Source: Neonectria sp. B-13 (taxonomy: Eukaryota > Ascomycota > Sordariomycetes > Hypocreales > Nectriaceae). Taken from it: a stretch of DNA of 64,000 bases. The position numbers and the translations under genes are program-made. Where the stretch lies: positions 682,001-746,000 of the forward strand of contig NOKP01000008.1 in assembly GCA_002682825.1 (NCBI GenBank). Direction: 5' to 3'. Under the pieces are notes generated by a model. It was given only the letters and a program-made list of their open reading frames with translations. It did no database searches and had not been told where the DNA came from. Positions 22,557 to 32,734 of this stretch are shown one piece after another (position 1 is the first letter of the stretch; every line of letters begins with the position of its first letter).

Positions 22557-24122
22557 TTATCTTCCATCTAAAAATAACTTCTCTCTGGTTAAGGCCCACT
22601 CTGCAAGAGCATCAGGCTTTTTCTCCAGCTCCTCCTTGCACGCCAGCAACCACTTCCAATGGGCCTCACTATCGTCAAAATTGCACATCCACTCATCATA
22701 CCATACATCCATATCCTCGTCGATCCACTTATCATCGTCGTTTTTCTTCATCCGGTCCCATATCTCCTTCCATTGCATGTGACGAAGCCTCAGCAACGCT
22801 ATATCGGCGTAGCTAAGTGCGTTATAAAAATCGTTGAACAGCTTCGTAGGGTGCCTCAGGAGGTGCCTTACTTCGGCTTGGTATTGTTTGGGTACTCCGA
22901 TCTTCCACATCGATTGCAACTCGCACCAGCCACTTTTTAGCTGCTTGCCTAGGAGAAGAAGCTGGAGTTCGATAAGGTGCTTGATCCAAGTGAGAAGCAC
23001 CTTGTTCAGCTCGGAGCGGCCATTGGCCTGCGCAAAGCAAGCATTGCACAATGACTCGTTCAGGAGGCTTTCAGTTATCTCTCTGTCGTCCCAAGTCTTA
23101 CTTGCCTCACGAACCTCTGTACCCATAACGGGCTTCCAGTGTTGGTACTCCCCACTGATACGGAACTCTCGCAGCTCTTGCCAGCGGGCGCATCCAGGGC
23201 ATCGGGCCATATACATGGTCCAAAGCTGGTCGTGTGCGTTCTCTCGGTAGATGCGGATCATTGGCGGATCAAATGATGGTCGTTTGTTCTCCAAGTTGTC
23301 CGAAAATCCAGGAAAGAGACGGTCTAAATGAGTCCCAAACACAACCCGTCGGCTTGGCACAATAGGTAGCTTCGATGTGCCACCATATCCATTGAGTCGT
23401 GGCGCAAGCTGGCCTTGTACATATCGGCACTCATTACACCTGCGGAGAAAGCGCTTCCTGCCGCAGCGATCAAATTCGATGGAAAGTGCGTGGTCCCCAA
23501 GCACCCGGAGCTTCTCAGACATTGTCATCTCTTCCCACTCGATTTGTTGACTCACACCGTGGGGTCCCACAATGCCGCATCTTCTAAGTACATGAAGCAT
23601 GTCGAGCATGGGCCCGTAATTGTACGGTGCTGTGCCCTGACCGAATGTAATACAAATCGAATATCGTTCTCGGAGCTTTCTCTCATCGGTAAGGGCGTCT
23701 TTGGATTTCCGATCCTGCCGACGAGCCTTCGAGGTTTTTGCAGGCTCCCAAGTAGTGATCAGGTTCGCTGCGGCAGATCCAGGAATGGGCTTTCGATATC
23801 CAAGTCTCAGAATCGAGTGGTTATCGAAATGTCCATGGGGTAAGAGGCGGAGGCAGTTGGTGCAGGCCCATCGCATCCCGCTCCATCGCGCATCCGTCCA
23901 TTCTGGATTCAGGTTGTTGTCGCAGGACCGGAAGATTGGGGTGACGCCTCCATACTCGACTAAGCTCTCCAGGGCGAGCAGTCGCTCTGCGAAGTGCTTC
24001 TTCTCTGGTTTGACAAGGCGGCGAAAATGGGTACTGGTATGGCTGATTAAGATGAGGCTGATGGGATCGAGGAGACGGATGATGGAGCATTGGAGCTCCG
24101 TCGGCATTAGCTGCAAAGACAT
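22557..24122 (-). CDS. F-box protein with paired-cysteine motifs
   Basis: Intronless gene for 521 residues. The N-terminus (MPTELQCSIIRLLDPISLILISHTSTHFRRL) is an F-box, the Skp1-binding element of SCF ubiquitin ligases. Downstream are Cys pairs: CTNC near residue 86, CNEC near 232, CPGC near 318 and CNAC near 362, which could form zinc-ribbon-like sites that replace the usual WD or LRR substrate module. The C-terminal 130 residues are rich in Trp and acidic residues (WDRMKKNDDDKWIDEDMDVW). Related F-box proteins form large, poorly studied families in Sordariomycetes. It stands alone between spacers, and the substrate is unknown. Confidence 0.75.
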   Translation of the reverse strand: MSLQLMPTELQCSIIRLLDPISLILISHTSTHFRRLVKPEKKHFAERLLALESLVEYGGVTPIFRSCDNNLNPEWTDARWSGMRWACTNCLRLLPHGHFDNHSILRLGYRKPIPGSAAANLITTWEPAKTSKARRQDRKSKDALTDERKLRERYSICITFGQGTAPYNYGPMLDMLHVLRRCGIVGPHGVSQQIEWEEMTMSEKLRVLGDHALSIEFDRCGRKRFLRRCNECRYVQGQLAPRLNGYGGTSKLPIVPSRRVVFGTHLDRLFPGFSDNLENKRPSFDPPMIRIYRENAHDQLWTMYMARCPGCARWQELREFRISGEYQHWKPVMGTEVREASKTWDDREITESLLNESLCNACFAQANGRSELNKVLLTWIKHLIELQLLLLGKQLKSGWCELQSMWKIGVPKQYQAEVRHLLRHPTKLFNDFYNALSYADIALLRLRHMQWKEIWDRMKKNDDDKWIDEDMDVWYDEWMCNFDDSEAHWKWLLACKEELEKKPDALAEWALTREKLFLDGR

Positions 24123-24740
24123 TGTGCACGATCCCGCTGTGAACGCTGTGCTGCTAATTGGAGTGTGGTAACTGAAGACTAGAATCCCTCAGGTAATCTG
24201 TTTTCCTCGTCCAGATCTGTTTTTCTCATCCAGTCTTGGGGGCTGTGCTAAGTTAGTGGCGCAGTTCTGCCAGCGATAGCGTTTCAGTGCGGTGTGAGTC
24301 AGCGGCGAGATAGTTTTGTACGCTCTCAAGCAATGCTAACTATATGATAAATACTTAGAAATGTAATACTTTACCGAAGCGAAAGTACTTTTAATACTGT
24401 TGAAAGATACCTAGCTTATAGGAAGGGGCTATTTAATGTTGTCCCTTTCTTTTTGAGTTAATTATGTTCTATCAAGCATATCACGTATGTCAACAAAAGG
24501 CAGGAGTACAAGCCTTAAAACTAACCATATAACTGTTTAAAGTGGCAGTTCCGCAAGGGAGAACGGCCCATCCGAACAAACAGACGAGTTTTAACTGTCG
24601 CTTCGTGGATGGTTGTTCCTAAAGTGACGCCCACAAGTGTCCAATTAACTAGTAGTATATTACGCTATTCAGGTTGCTGATATCTGTAATGCGGACATCA
24701 ATTAGGCCAACATCGAAATAATCAGACTCGAAACACCTAA
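24123..24740. other. AT-rich spacer
   Basis: 618 bp between a leftward gene and the 3' end of a leftward pseudogene. AT-rich around 24300-24500, with no gene or repeat recognised. Confidence 0.4.
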
Positions 24741-25697
24741 TTAGTGCTGCCTCTCACTCGCCTCAAGTTCATAACTTTGCTCAGTTACCGGTAACTCTTG
24801 TGGATATAGTCCTACCTCTGCGAAATTCGAAGTGGGCACATGTGAGTGCACTTCTGGGGGCTTTGGATACGCAGACTGGTTGAGTGGACCCACGGATTGC
24901 CTGGAGTTTCGTCGCTTGCGATGCCAAAGCCAGAACACTAATAGGCACGAAAGCAAGATTGCACCGCCGACACCAAGCCCAATAATACCGAGAACAAACT
25001 TGTCGTCCTTGGATTGGTCTTTATCGTCTTCCACCGGGGCAGAACTCAACTCGTGGGGGTTGGAAAACTGGGTAGAGGTTTTGGGGTTCGAATCGGCGGG
25101 TTGAGAGGAAAGGCTTGTCGATGTTGTCAATGATGTCGAAGTTGTCGAAGTTGTCGCTGAAGTCGATACTGTTGACGTCGTCGGTGTTGCTATCGATTCG
25201 GGGCCTACTGCAATCGTAGTCATTGGCTTCATGCTCGCTGTTATCCTCGTCAGTGCCATCAACATTGTCGACTCGTTCCAATCTTCATGTACCAGAAAAC
25301 ACCATGTAACCTCCACTATCGCACTGGCTGATCCCCTGGCCTTCCTCGTTGAGCGTACAGAACAGCCGAACGGTGCCTTGATCGGCATTCGGGCACTCCC
25401 TAATGCCCGCTGCTGTTCCGATACTGTTCATGACGCAAAAAGACGGGCAAAAGGCGCTTCGCCAAGTTTCGTCCGTACACGAGCCTATCAGGTATGGATC
25501 GTCATGGCCTATCCGCTCGCAGAAGCGGTTGGAAAGGCAGATTTCGCCCCGAGCGCAGCAATGAGTGTGTTTCTACTCGTCGGTACACGGCGTGTGGTCA
25601 TCTGCAATGTGTCCATTGGGGAAGTAACAAAAGCTAAAACTAAGGGAAGAAGGGCAAGTACAAGATAGAAGGAGGGGGAAAGGATACAATGCTTCAT
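24741..25697 (-). pseudogene. Cysteine-rich type I membrane protein gene with a stop codon and a frameshift
   Basis: Reading leftward: an ATG at 25697 begins a hydrophobic signal peptide (MKHCILSPSFYLVLALLP). The cysteine-rich ectodomain follows but in another frame, as if one T had been lost from the T4 run at 25629-25632. The ectodomain frame (CYFPNG, DDHTPC) is cut by TAG at 25573-25575. It then continues in the same frame with HCCARGEICLSNRFCE and SCTDETWRSAFCPSFC, clearly the same domain. A normal 55-nt intron (25292-25238) leads to a Ser/Thr-rich stalk, a transmembrane helix (GIIGLGVGGAILLSCLLVF), a basic stop-transfer and a cytosolic tail ending at 24741. Both lesions look recent, because the rest is intact. 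Intact relatives resemble fungal cell-surface sensors with unknown ligands. Confidence 0.7.
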
Positions 25698-26544
25698 AGT
25701 GGCTTTCGCGATAGCTCTCGAACACTGCACTGGAGTCGGAAGAGAAAATATCGATGCAGCAGAAGAGGGGACACCGGACAGATCTAATATTCAGCTTGGT
25801 AGCTAAACTTGGCCAGCTGAACCTCAAACTTATTTTATACAAAGTACTTCTAATCAGGGCTGCGAGGCTGCTGCAGCGGTTTGGTATCACGGAGCCTGTC
25901 GGGTCGTAACAACTGATTAACCAGTACAACAGTGACTTGCATTTTCAATGCGCCGCTTCTCGTACTCAACGCACATTGGGAAGAAGTCCAAGGAATAAAT
26001 TACTGCTTTAAGGATACGGAATACCTCCTCGAGTAGCCTGGATAATATTCTCGTGGAGGGGCATCTCCAAGTCCAAGAACGCTGCTGCTGCTAGATTGTT
26101 TGATTTGCCAATCGCCGTACGATCAAGAAGGTTCCGCCGTCTAATAAGGCCAATTCAAGGATCGGGCCGTCAACGGCTAAGTAGACTAAATCTCAACGGG
26201 CGGGATTTGAATTTTCTCGTCAACACTATCTCAAGGTCGACGATGGGCAACATTAGCCGCACTTACAACGAATAAATGCCTAGACAACGTCATCGCCCCA
26301 CCTACAGTCACCAAAACATCGAAGACCTGAACACTACTTTCTCACAACCGCTATAGAACGCTACTGAGTTCGCAATCGATGGTTCACTGCTCTTCACCTC
26401 TCCGCTGTAGCCTGCGGCTTACTGCCTTGTCACCTGACCGCCAACAACAAATCTCACCGTCATCCGTGTCACCGTGAATTTCTCCGCATCCAATCGTTCA
26501 AACAGGCACCATTTTCTATCACCATCACCTCAAATCCATCCACA
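25698..26544. other. Spacer upstream of the F-box-like gene
   Basis: 847 bp between a leftward pseudogene and a rightward gene. It would hold both promoters. No coding sequence or repeat is recognised. Confidence 0.4.
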
Positions 26545-28152
26545 ATGGTACCTCAAACTCGAAGCCACTCTGCGTCCCTCCTCAGACTGTCTCCTGAGAT
26601 CCAGGCCAACATTCTCTCTCATCTCGTTCCGTCATCTATCGACTCAATCCATGCGGTTCTTTACACGTGCAAGCACCTCTACGAGGTTGCCCTCCCACTT
26701 TCCGTGCACACATTCCGAGATGTCGACGGCGGATCGCTCTTTGAGCCAGCCACAGGCCCTAGCAATTGCTTGAAGTTCCTCCGCTATGTCACTATCACAA
26801 AGCCGTTCCTTGCTCATCATGTGAAGTGTCTTATTTTTGAGGACTTCACCACAAAGGGTTCGGACCGGCCAGAGACTACAGGGCCACACTACACGGATGA
26901 GGATCTCGAGAAATATCAAGACCTGATCACAAGGACCTTCGATGACGAAGCATGGCGACGCGAATGGCTTGAAGACTTTTCACAATCTATAGGGGATGCC
27001 GAGGTATCTGTGCTGCTTGCCGCCTGCCCAAATCTGGAGCAACTTTTCTTTGGCGAGCCATATGACCCAGTTCATTTTCTGCGTGTCATCGAAATCGCTA
27101 CAAAGAGGAGTCTACAGATGTCGGGGCAAACCAATGCCACTGAAAGCACTAAGCCTCTTCTCCATCTGAAAGAGTTCTATCATGAGTCGATCGAAGGGAA
27201 ATACGGCTACCTCATGTGGTCACAATACGCGAAAGCCTTCCAGCTGCCGCGCTTGCAATCCTACGAATGCGTCATGGCCAACGGCGCCGACGACTCAGCC
27301 AAAGCCTTCGAAGATCTCCCAAACTGCTCCTCAAACGTTGACAGCATTATGCTCCGAAGGTCATGCGTTACTTCACAGGTCCTGCAGAACATGACTGCAG
27401 TATGCAAAGCTCTCCGATCCTTCGAGTACTCACGGGGTGTCTACCACATGTACGACGACGAGTTTATGCCGCGCCATCTTTTGGAGGCGCTTCTGCCACA
27501 TGCGAGTACCCTCGAGTATCTACATGTCAACTTTAACGACGACTGGGCGAAAAACGGCTGGGAAGAGGCCCCCGACCATCTTTTTATGGGCGTTGAGCTG
27601 AGACAGATGACAGCTCTGAGAAAACTAGTTGCCGGCATGCAAACATTGACCGGCATGCTGGACGGCCAGCCGGAAGAGATATTCGCCGAGGAACTGCCAC
27701 TTGAGGTGGAAAATGCGCCGAGGCTCATCGAATGCGTCCCTCGGAACTTGGAACACCTCGAAATCCACGGTTGCGGAAAAGCAATTCTCCCTCAAGCCCG
27801 AGAGCTCCTGGACTTGATCTCGACGAGTGATGAGTTTCAGAACCTTAAGCGGGTGCGATTCTTGTTCAACGCAGAAAAAATTGAAGAGGACGAGATTGAT
27901 CTGAAGTGCAGCTCATCCAGTGTGCAACTGGACATCGTGCTTCAGTCGGACGAAAACAGGACGTACGACCTCATCCAGGGTTTCTCAAAGGATGGTATCA
28001 ACGTCGACAATGTCTGTACTCGCATCTACAGTCGTGACAGCCGGGAGAGATGGCTCAAATTTCGATGCTCGGATCAGGCACGGGCGACGGTTAATAATGG
28101 TGTTTTGTATGAACCCGGGTTTACGCCTTCGACTTCGGAAGACATTAGTTGA
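26545..28152 (+). CDS. F-box-like / LRR-type hypothetical protein
   Basis: Intronless gene for 535 residues. Residues about 11-50 (LLRLSPEIQANILSHLVPSS, then CKHLYEVALPLSVHTF) form an F-box-like segment followed by the helix that links it to a leucine-rich region. The body has irregular leucine repeats of the form LEYLHVNF, LRKLVAG and LEHLEIHGCG, as in fungal F-box/LRR proteins whose repeats are hard to score. No signal peptide or membrane helix is seen. The likely role is a substrate adaptor for an SCF ubiquitin ligase, although the F-box is weak. A clear Kozak-like CACAATGG precedes the start. The second F-box-type gene within 5 kb, it shares no obvious sequence with the first. Confidence 0.7.
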   Translation: MVPQTRSHSASLLRLSPEIQANILSHLVPSSIDSIHAVLYTCKHLYEVALPLSVHTFRDVDGGSLFEPATGPSNCLKFLRYVTITKPFLAHHVKCLIFEDFTTKGSDRPETTGPHYTDEDLEKYQDLITRTFDDEAWRREWLEDFSQSIGDAEVSVLLAACPNLEQLFFGEPYDPVHFLRVIEIATKRSLQMSGQTNATESTKPLLHLKEFYHESIEGKYGYLMWSQYAKAFQLPRLQSYECVMANGADDSAKAFEDLPNCSSNVDSIMLRRSCVTSQVLQNMTAVCKALRSFEYSRGVYHMYDDEFMPRHLLEALLPHASTLEYLHVNFNDDWAKNGWEEAPDHLFMGVELRQMTALRKLVAGMQTLTGMLDGQPEEIFAEELPLEVENAPRLIECVPRNLEHLEIHGCGKAILPQARELLDLISTSDEFQNLKRVRFLFNAEKIEEDEIDLKCSSSSVQLDIVLQSDENRTYDLIQGFSKDGINVDNVCTRIYSRDSRERWLKFRCSDQARATVNNGVLYEPGFTPSTSEDIS

Positions 28153-29588
28153 AGTCATGTTCATTTACAGAGTTTGCGACCTCCAAAATGCTGTTAGTCC
28201 TCATTCAATTACTGTTTCAGCTACAATAGCATGGTATGTGGTGTGGTTATATTTAGGACTTTCAGTTATCAAGGAAGCACGCAGTTCTCTCAAAACATCC
28301 GTTCGAAGTAGCTCTTCCTATTAGGTAGTTAGGTTCAAAACTTTGATTGAATTTACGAACATTCCCACATTAGAAAACTGTGGTCTCGATCCCGCAGGCC
28401 GTTTCATAATTTCGTCATCCACAATCCCTTGGGCAGTTCATGACAGTCCATCCCAGTTGGTCGAAATCCTGACAAAATCCTGTTACCGTAATGACATCCA
28501 ACGCTTTGCTTCGTGTCGTGGCGATCTGACCAGCGAGACCCTTGGACGTTCTGACGACATGATTGATACTGTCGGTAAGATCGGCGGCGATCAGCAAGGG
28601 AGTGGTCAAGGTGACTGCCAGAGTGATGAAACGAGGTAAAAACGTATTTTCACGATCAATTGGTATGATGGTGTGCGTGTAAGGATGTAACATCATAATC
28701 ATAAACAAATTACGGTTGTGCACGCATTATTCATGCCCAAACGATGCGAAGAGGTCCCCGTGTTATCTTGCTCCCTGGCCTTAATAAACTTCAACTAATT
28801 GAAGGCCGATTTTCCCCGTCGGCTCGGTCCGACTAGTGGCAACGGGTGCAATCCCTGCGATAAACATCTATCAATATGTCGCATCTTAAGCTATAAATGA
28901 TGTCCTAAGTGATGGGCTATGTTTCAACTGAGCGGCGCAGTCGTGATCAACCAGTTGCCGAATGTCGATCGTTGCCGATCGCAACGGATCGCGATTCGCG
29001 ATATCCTCAGACCCATTTTCGATGGGCACTTTGAGGTATCGTACACCCACACTACATTAGCTTGAGCGGGATGTGGAGAGCCATGACTGAAATTATTATA
29101 GCCTCGTTATTATTGATCGACAGGTGCCAAAAAAGGTCTTCCAGTGTCTCGGGTATAGATCCACAACGAGTTCAGGTGCGACACAGCCAGACCGTCCCAC
29201 GTACCACGTGTGCGCTGAAACAACGCGCCAGAACCTCATCTGGATATCCGTTAGCCGGGTTTGTTTACGGAGATTAACTTCTACCGGAGCAATGGGACGA
29301 TGGCCGACTTGTACGCCCTGCTCACGATGCACAATCTTGGATGGCTATGTGCGCTCCCGACTTCAATCGCGCAACTTTAAATCCAAGCACCGAGCTGTAC
29401 GACATCACATCTGGAACAACAACTTTGAAGATACTCTTATTACTCCTACAAAAGAACTAACAGGATCCAGCCAAACTCCCACAACCTCGTCGCCATATCC
29501 GCGGACTAATTAAATATCCTCTCTATTATCCCATGTCACTATCTGGTCAGCCGCACTCTAAACTAACGGTAAGGGTTAAAATCTCAAC
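28153..29588. other. 1.4-kb gene-free spacer between convergent genes
   Basis: Lies between a rightward gene and the 3' end of a leftward gene. Only short, low-quality open frames are present, and no repeat or RNA gene is recognised. Confidence 0.45.
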
Positions 29589-29702
29589 TCACAGCAAAGC
29601 CAAGGTCAGATCACCATGGATCCTTGCCTTGAGCTCGATTTCTATTTCCAGATTCAAATCGAGGCGTAGCTTGAGAGGATCTTTACCTCCACCGCCACCG
29701 CC

Positions 29703-29733
<31 letters not shown>

Positions 29734-30498
29734 ATTTGTTGTTGTTGCTGCTGTTGCTGCTGCGCGTGCCGGCGCTGCATCTGCATCTCTCTCTTGGTCA
29801 TCGGCGTGTCATCGTCGGAGGAGTCAGATTCCTCTTCGTCCAGCCACTTCGGGCGCTTACGACGGACAGATTCGGATGATTTGGCCGGCTTGCCCTTCTT
29901 CTTGATAGGCTCCGGGGGAGTTTCGGGTTCCTCCTCTTCCTCGCTCTCACTCTCGCTCTCGCTCTCAGATTCTTCCGAGTCTCCAGAAATGTAGTCGTCG
30001 TCGAGAACCTCCTGGTCGCCCTCAGCGTCCTCGAACTCGTCGCCGCTCTCTTCGTCTTGCACGGCGGGCTTGGGCTCGGGTTCTTTGGGCTTCTTGGACT
30101 TGGAGGATGACTTTTTGGGATCAGATTTGGAAGAGGATTTGGAGTCGGGCTTAGAGGCGGGCTTGGATTCAGGCTTGGAGGCAGGCTTGGGTTCCGCCTG
30201 TGATTCCGGCTTGGACTCGGGCTTGGGTTCCGCCATGGAGTCGGGCTTGGATTCAGGCTTAGATTCGTCCTTGGACTCGTCTTTGGACTCGGGCTTAGAG
30301 TCGGGCTTGGAATCAAAGGCGGATTCAGGCTTGTCTTTGGATGTGTCTTGGTCCTGTCCAAACTTGGGGGTCTTGGGCGGTGTCGCCTGCTGTGGGTTTG
30401 ACGGACTCGAGTCACCCTGCGGTGGCTTTGTGTCCTAGATTGGTCAGATTTAGGCGGTAGACATAATAAATGAGGCGTACCTGTGGTGTTGAAGACAT
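29589..30498 (-). CDS. Disordered Gln/Gly/acidic-repeat protein with conserved C-terminal motif
   Basis: 287 residues from two exons, 30498-30481 (six codons) and 30434-29589. Almost all of it is low complexity. It begins with a Lys/Pro/Glu/Ser repeat (SKPESKPDSK type), then an acidic stretch with alternating Ser-Glu, then QKR-rich sequence, a polyglutamine tract of 9 plus 9 residues split by a Met, and a run of 7 glycines. The final 30 residues are ordered and hydrophobic/charged, containing LRLDLNLEIEIELKARIHGD and ending LTLALL. The same motif ends the protein at 32242. The reading frame closes at TGA right at a GTGAGT that could serve as a donor, so a further short exon is possible. Function unknown; the shared motif suggests a common binding or assembly role. 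Confidence 0.75.
29706..29763. repeat. CTG/TTG triplet repeat encoding polyglutamine
   Basis: A run of CTG and TTG triplets (CAG/CAA on the coding strand) inside the gene on the minus strand. Interruptions (CAT, TTG) stabilise it. Expected to vary in length between isolates. Confidence 0.8.
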
Positions 30499-31039
30499 GG
30501 TTGGTAGACGTGAAGGCCAGTAGTGCTCTGGCTAAATGGAAACTATCACGTTGAGATGGTTGTCATTGTAGTGTTAGTGCAAATTGGAGCCAGCTGCTTC
30601 GTCCCTTTTGTGATGCTTCAAAAGGTCTGTAAAACAGGTCTTGCGAGCAGGACGAACTATTCAGCACTGACGCAATAGGCGTCATAGGGCACCCTTGCAG
30701 CTGTTGACGAACCTGTTTCACTATGCACAGCAAGGACATCTTTCCAATTAAGAAGGCCAATGACGTTATGGACAATAAATGGACGTGGTCTAGATTTGAT
30801 GACGTTAGAATGTGGTTGATCCATCTGCATGACTGGGCAGGGATATTGCAGGGTGTAGGGCGAGGGTGTGGGTGGTGTGGTTGGGGTATGAACCACCAGA
30901 CCCCATATTTCAAGACCAACGTCATCTCGGTGACAGTCCAGCTTCCTGTTGTGTACTGTATGCGACTCGTACGGCACTCGCCTTTGCATCAGGGTTATTC
31001 ACGTCAAGATCAATTATTCACATCAGGACCACAGCCATC
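30499..31039. promoter_or_regulatory. Divergent promoter region of two hypothetical genes
   Basis: A 541-bp spacer between head-to-head genes. It is GT-rich around 30840-30900. No motif that I can assign is seen. Confidence 0.4.
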
Positions 31040-31720
31040 ATGGTCATCGGATTACTCGCCATCACGGCTATCCCGACCGTCATCGGGGTCGGCCAGGCCA
31101 TCAGCGCGCAGAAGCAGCAGAATGCGTCGTTGACCAAGGAGCAGGAGAAGTTCCACCTCACGGCGATGATGAAGCGCAAGGGCAAGCTGGAGGAGACGGG
31201 GACAGGCGTGCTGGTGAACAACAAGGTGAGGAGGATTCTACGAGATGCGTTGTGTTCTTGTTTTTGGATGAGATGACTGACACGCGAGAAGCTCTACTTC
31301 GACCTCCCGGATTATCCAGTCGAGGGCCACAAGTTCTGCGGGTACTACTTCAAGTATCCAAGCGAAGAGGGCCATCGCGGCATGGTCAGCACCATCGCCG
31401 TCGACCCGCCGATGCTCAACTGGATCTATGTCAACGCCGACACGCACGCGGTGGAGTACGGGGCGCGCAAGGACACTGTCGGTCACGTCATTGGGCCGTG
31501 GGGATGGAGCGAGGACGAGCGTTTTCTGACCCTCGAGGGCGATCATGATGCGTTTGTGGCCGTCAAGGAGGACGGGGAGGGCGGGGATGACGGGCGATGG
31601 GCGGTCTACTGGGACCCTGAGGGCGAGATCAAGGAAAAGTACGGCAGCAAGAAGTGTCGGGCAGTAGCGCTACGTCGCAGGTTGCAAATGGGCGTGGAGA
31701 GTCGGTATGTGAAGGACTGA
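31040..31720 (+). CDS. Conserved membrane-anchored fungal protein of unknown function
   Basis: 204 residues from exons 31040-31225 and 31292-31720; the intron has a CTGAC branch site. An N-terminal hydrophobic helix (MVIGLLAITAIPTVIGVGQAI) is a signal anchor, so the rest probably faces one side of a membrane. A Lys/Gln-rich linker follows, then a compact domain with LYFDLPDYPVEGHKFCGYYF, DPPMLNWIYVNADTH, GHVIGPWGWSEDE and WAVYWDPEG. I recall this pattern from many filamentous-fungal proteins annotated only as hypothetical, but I cannot name a Pfam family. The short C-terminus is basic. It sits between the two paralogues that share the C-terminal motif and is divergent from the first. Confidence 0.75.
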
Positions 31721-31830
31721 ATTGGAAACCAGTGTGTGTTCGTACAGTGCTGCAAAAGACTGAGTGAGGGTGATGATGTATGATGGATGATCGGTGATGC
31801 GGGTGTGTGCGCCACTTCAACATGGGGGTG

Positions 31831-31912
31831 GACAAGGGAACAAGGGACAAGGGACAAGGGACAAGGGAACAAGGGGGGGGGACAAGGGAACAAGGGGGGC
31901 ACAAGGGGGACG
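31831..31912. repeat. ACAAGGG minisatellite
   Basis: About nine imperfect copies of a 7-10 bp unit, ACAAGGG with a variable G or A run (GGGA, GGGAA, up to nine G). G-rich strand on the plus strand. It follows the 3' end of the membrane-anchored unknown, within the 521-bp spacer 31721-32241, which otherwise holds no gene. Confidence 0.75.
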
Positions 31913-32241
31913 GATGGATTCGTACCTACCTACCGGGCTGAGACCAAACAAGACTAGACGTCCAAGACGAGAGCTGTTGCAGGGTCTTCTTGGTTTCGAC
32001 TGATGTCGATGAATGATGACCTCATGGAGGGTGATGGAAGCGTGAAATCCTGTTATTCCGAAGAGGCAGAGAGCACTTATATGACCGGGCCGTTGAGACT
32101 CTGTGTATAGCGATTTCAATTAGCATTCATCAAGACGATCAAGACTTTTTGACTTGCAATATAATTACCATCTCACAACCTTCATTCACCTAATACTTAC
32201 TTATTACTCCTCAAACCACACATCAATCACATCTTTTCATC

Positions 32242-32734
32242 ATGGCCACCACGGAAAAGGACCGCGTCTCCAATGACGTCGACTCAGACGACAACTCCCT
32301 CTCCAGCGAAGAGCCGCCCAAGCCCGCGCCGCGACGGACCAAGAAGAAGTCCAAGAGCAAGCGCTCCAAGCGCGAACAGTCCGGCCCGCTCGACTCGCTG
32401 CCCGTGGGCGGCGACTCGGTTGGCGGCGCGCTGGGCGGCGTCACCAACACACTCGGCGGCGTCACCAACAACGCCGTGGACCAGCAGAAGGGTGACGGCG
32501 GCGGCAAGAGCGACACGCTGCGGCTGCGACTAGACCTGAACCTGGACATTGAGATCCAGCTCAAGGCGAGAATCCACGGAGACTTGGAGCTGGCGCTGCT
32601 GTACGTTCTTCCCCTTCGCTTCTCAACATCCTCTCTCTCTCCAGGCCGTTGTATCTTACGTGGCATTCCAAATCTTCAGCACAGGGTAAAAGAAGGCAGG
32701 CAACTAACCGCGTCTTTGTCTCTCCAGGAACTAA
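32242..32734 (+). CDS. Small charged protein with the LDLNL-KARIHGDL C-terminal motif
   Basis: 121 residues from exons 32242-32600 and 32728-32734. The second exon carries only the last base of a Leu codon, one Asn codon and TAA. The intron has a CTAAC branch and a CTCCAG acceptor, and without it the frame runs into unrelated spacer sequence. The N-terminus is acidic and Ser-rich, then strongly basic (RRTKKKSKSKRSKR), then Gly/Val-rich (VGGALGGVTNTLGGVTNN). The last 30 residues repeat the motif of the protein at 29589-30498: LRLDLNLDIEIQLKARIHGD then LELALL. This is a paralogue in the opposite orientation, 1.7 kb away. Function unknown; the basic block could be a nuclear signal. Confidence 0.72.

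Noticed and set aside
29798..30415. Arg/Pro/Ser-rich open frame in the shadow of the polyglutamine gene
   Set aside because: It is an alternative frame of low-complexity sequence, with no start context or conserved segment.
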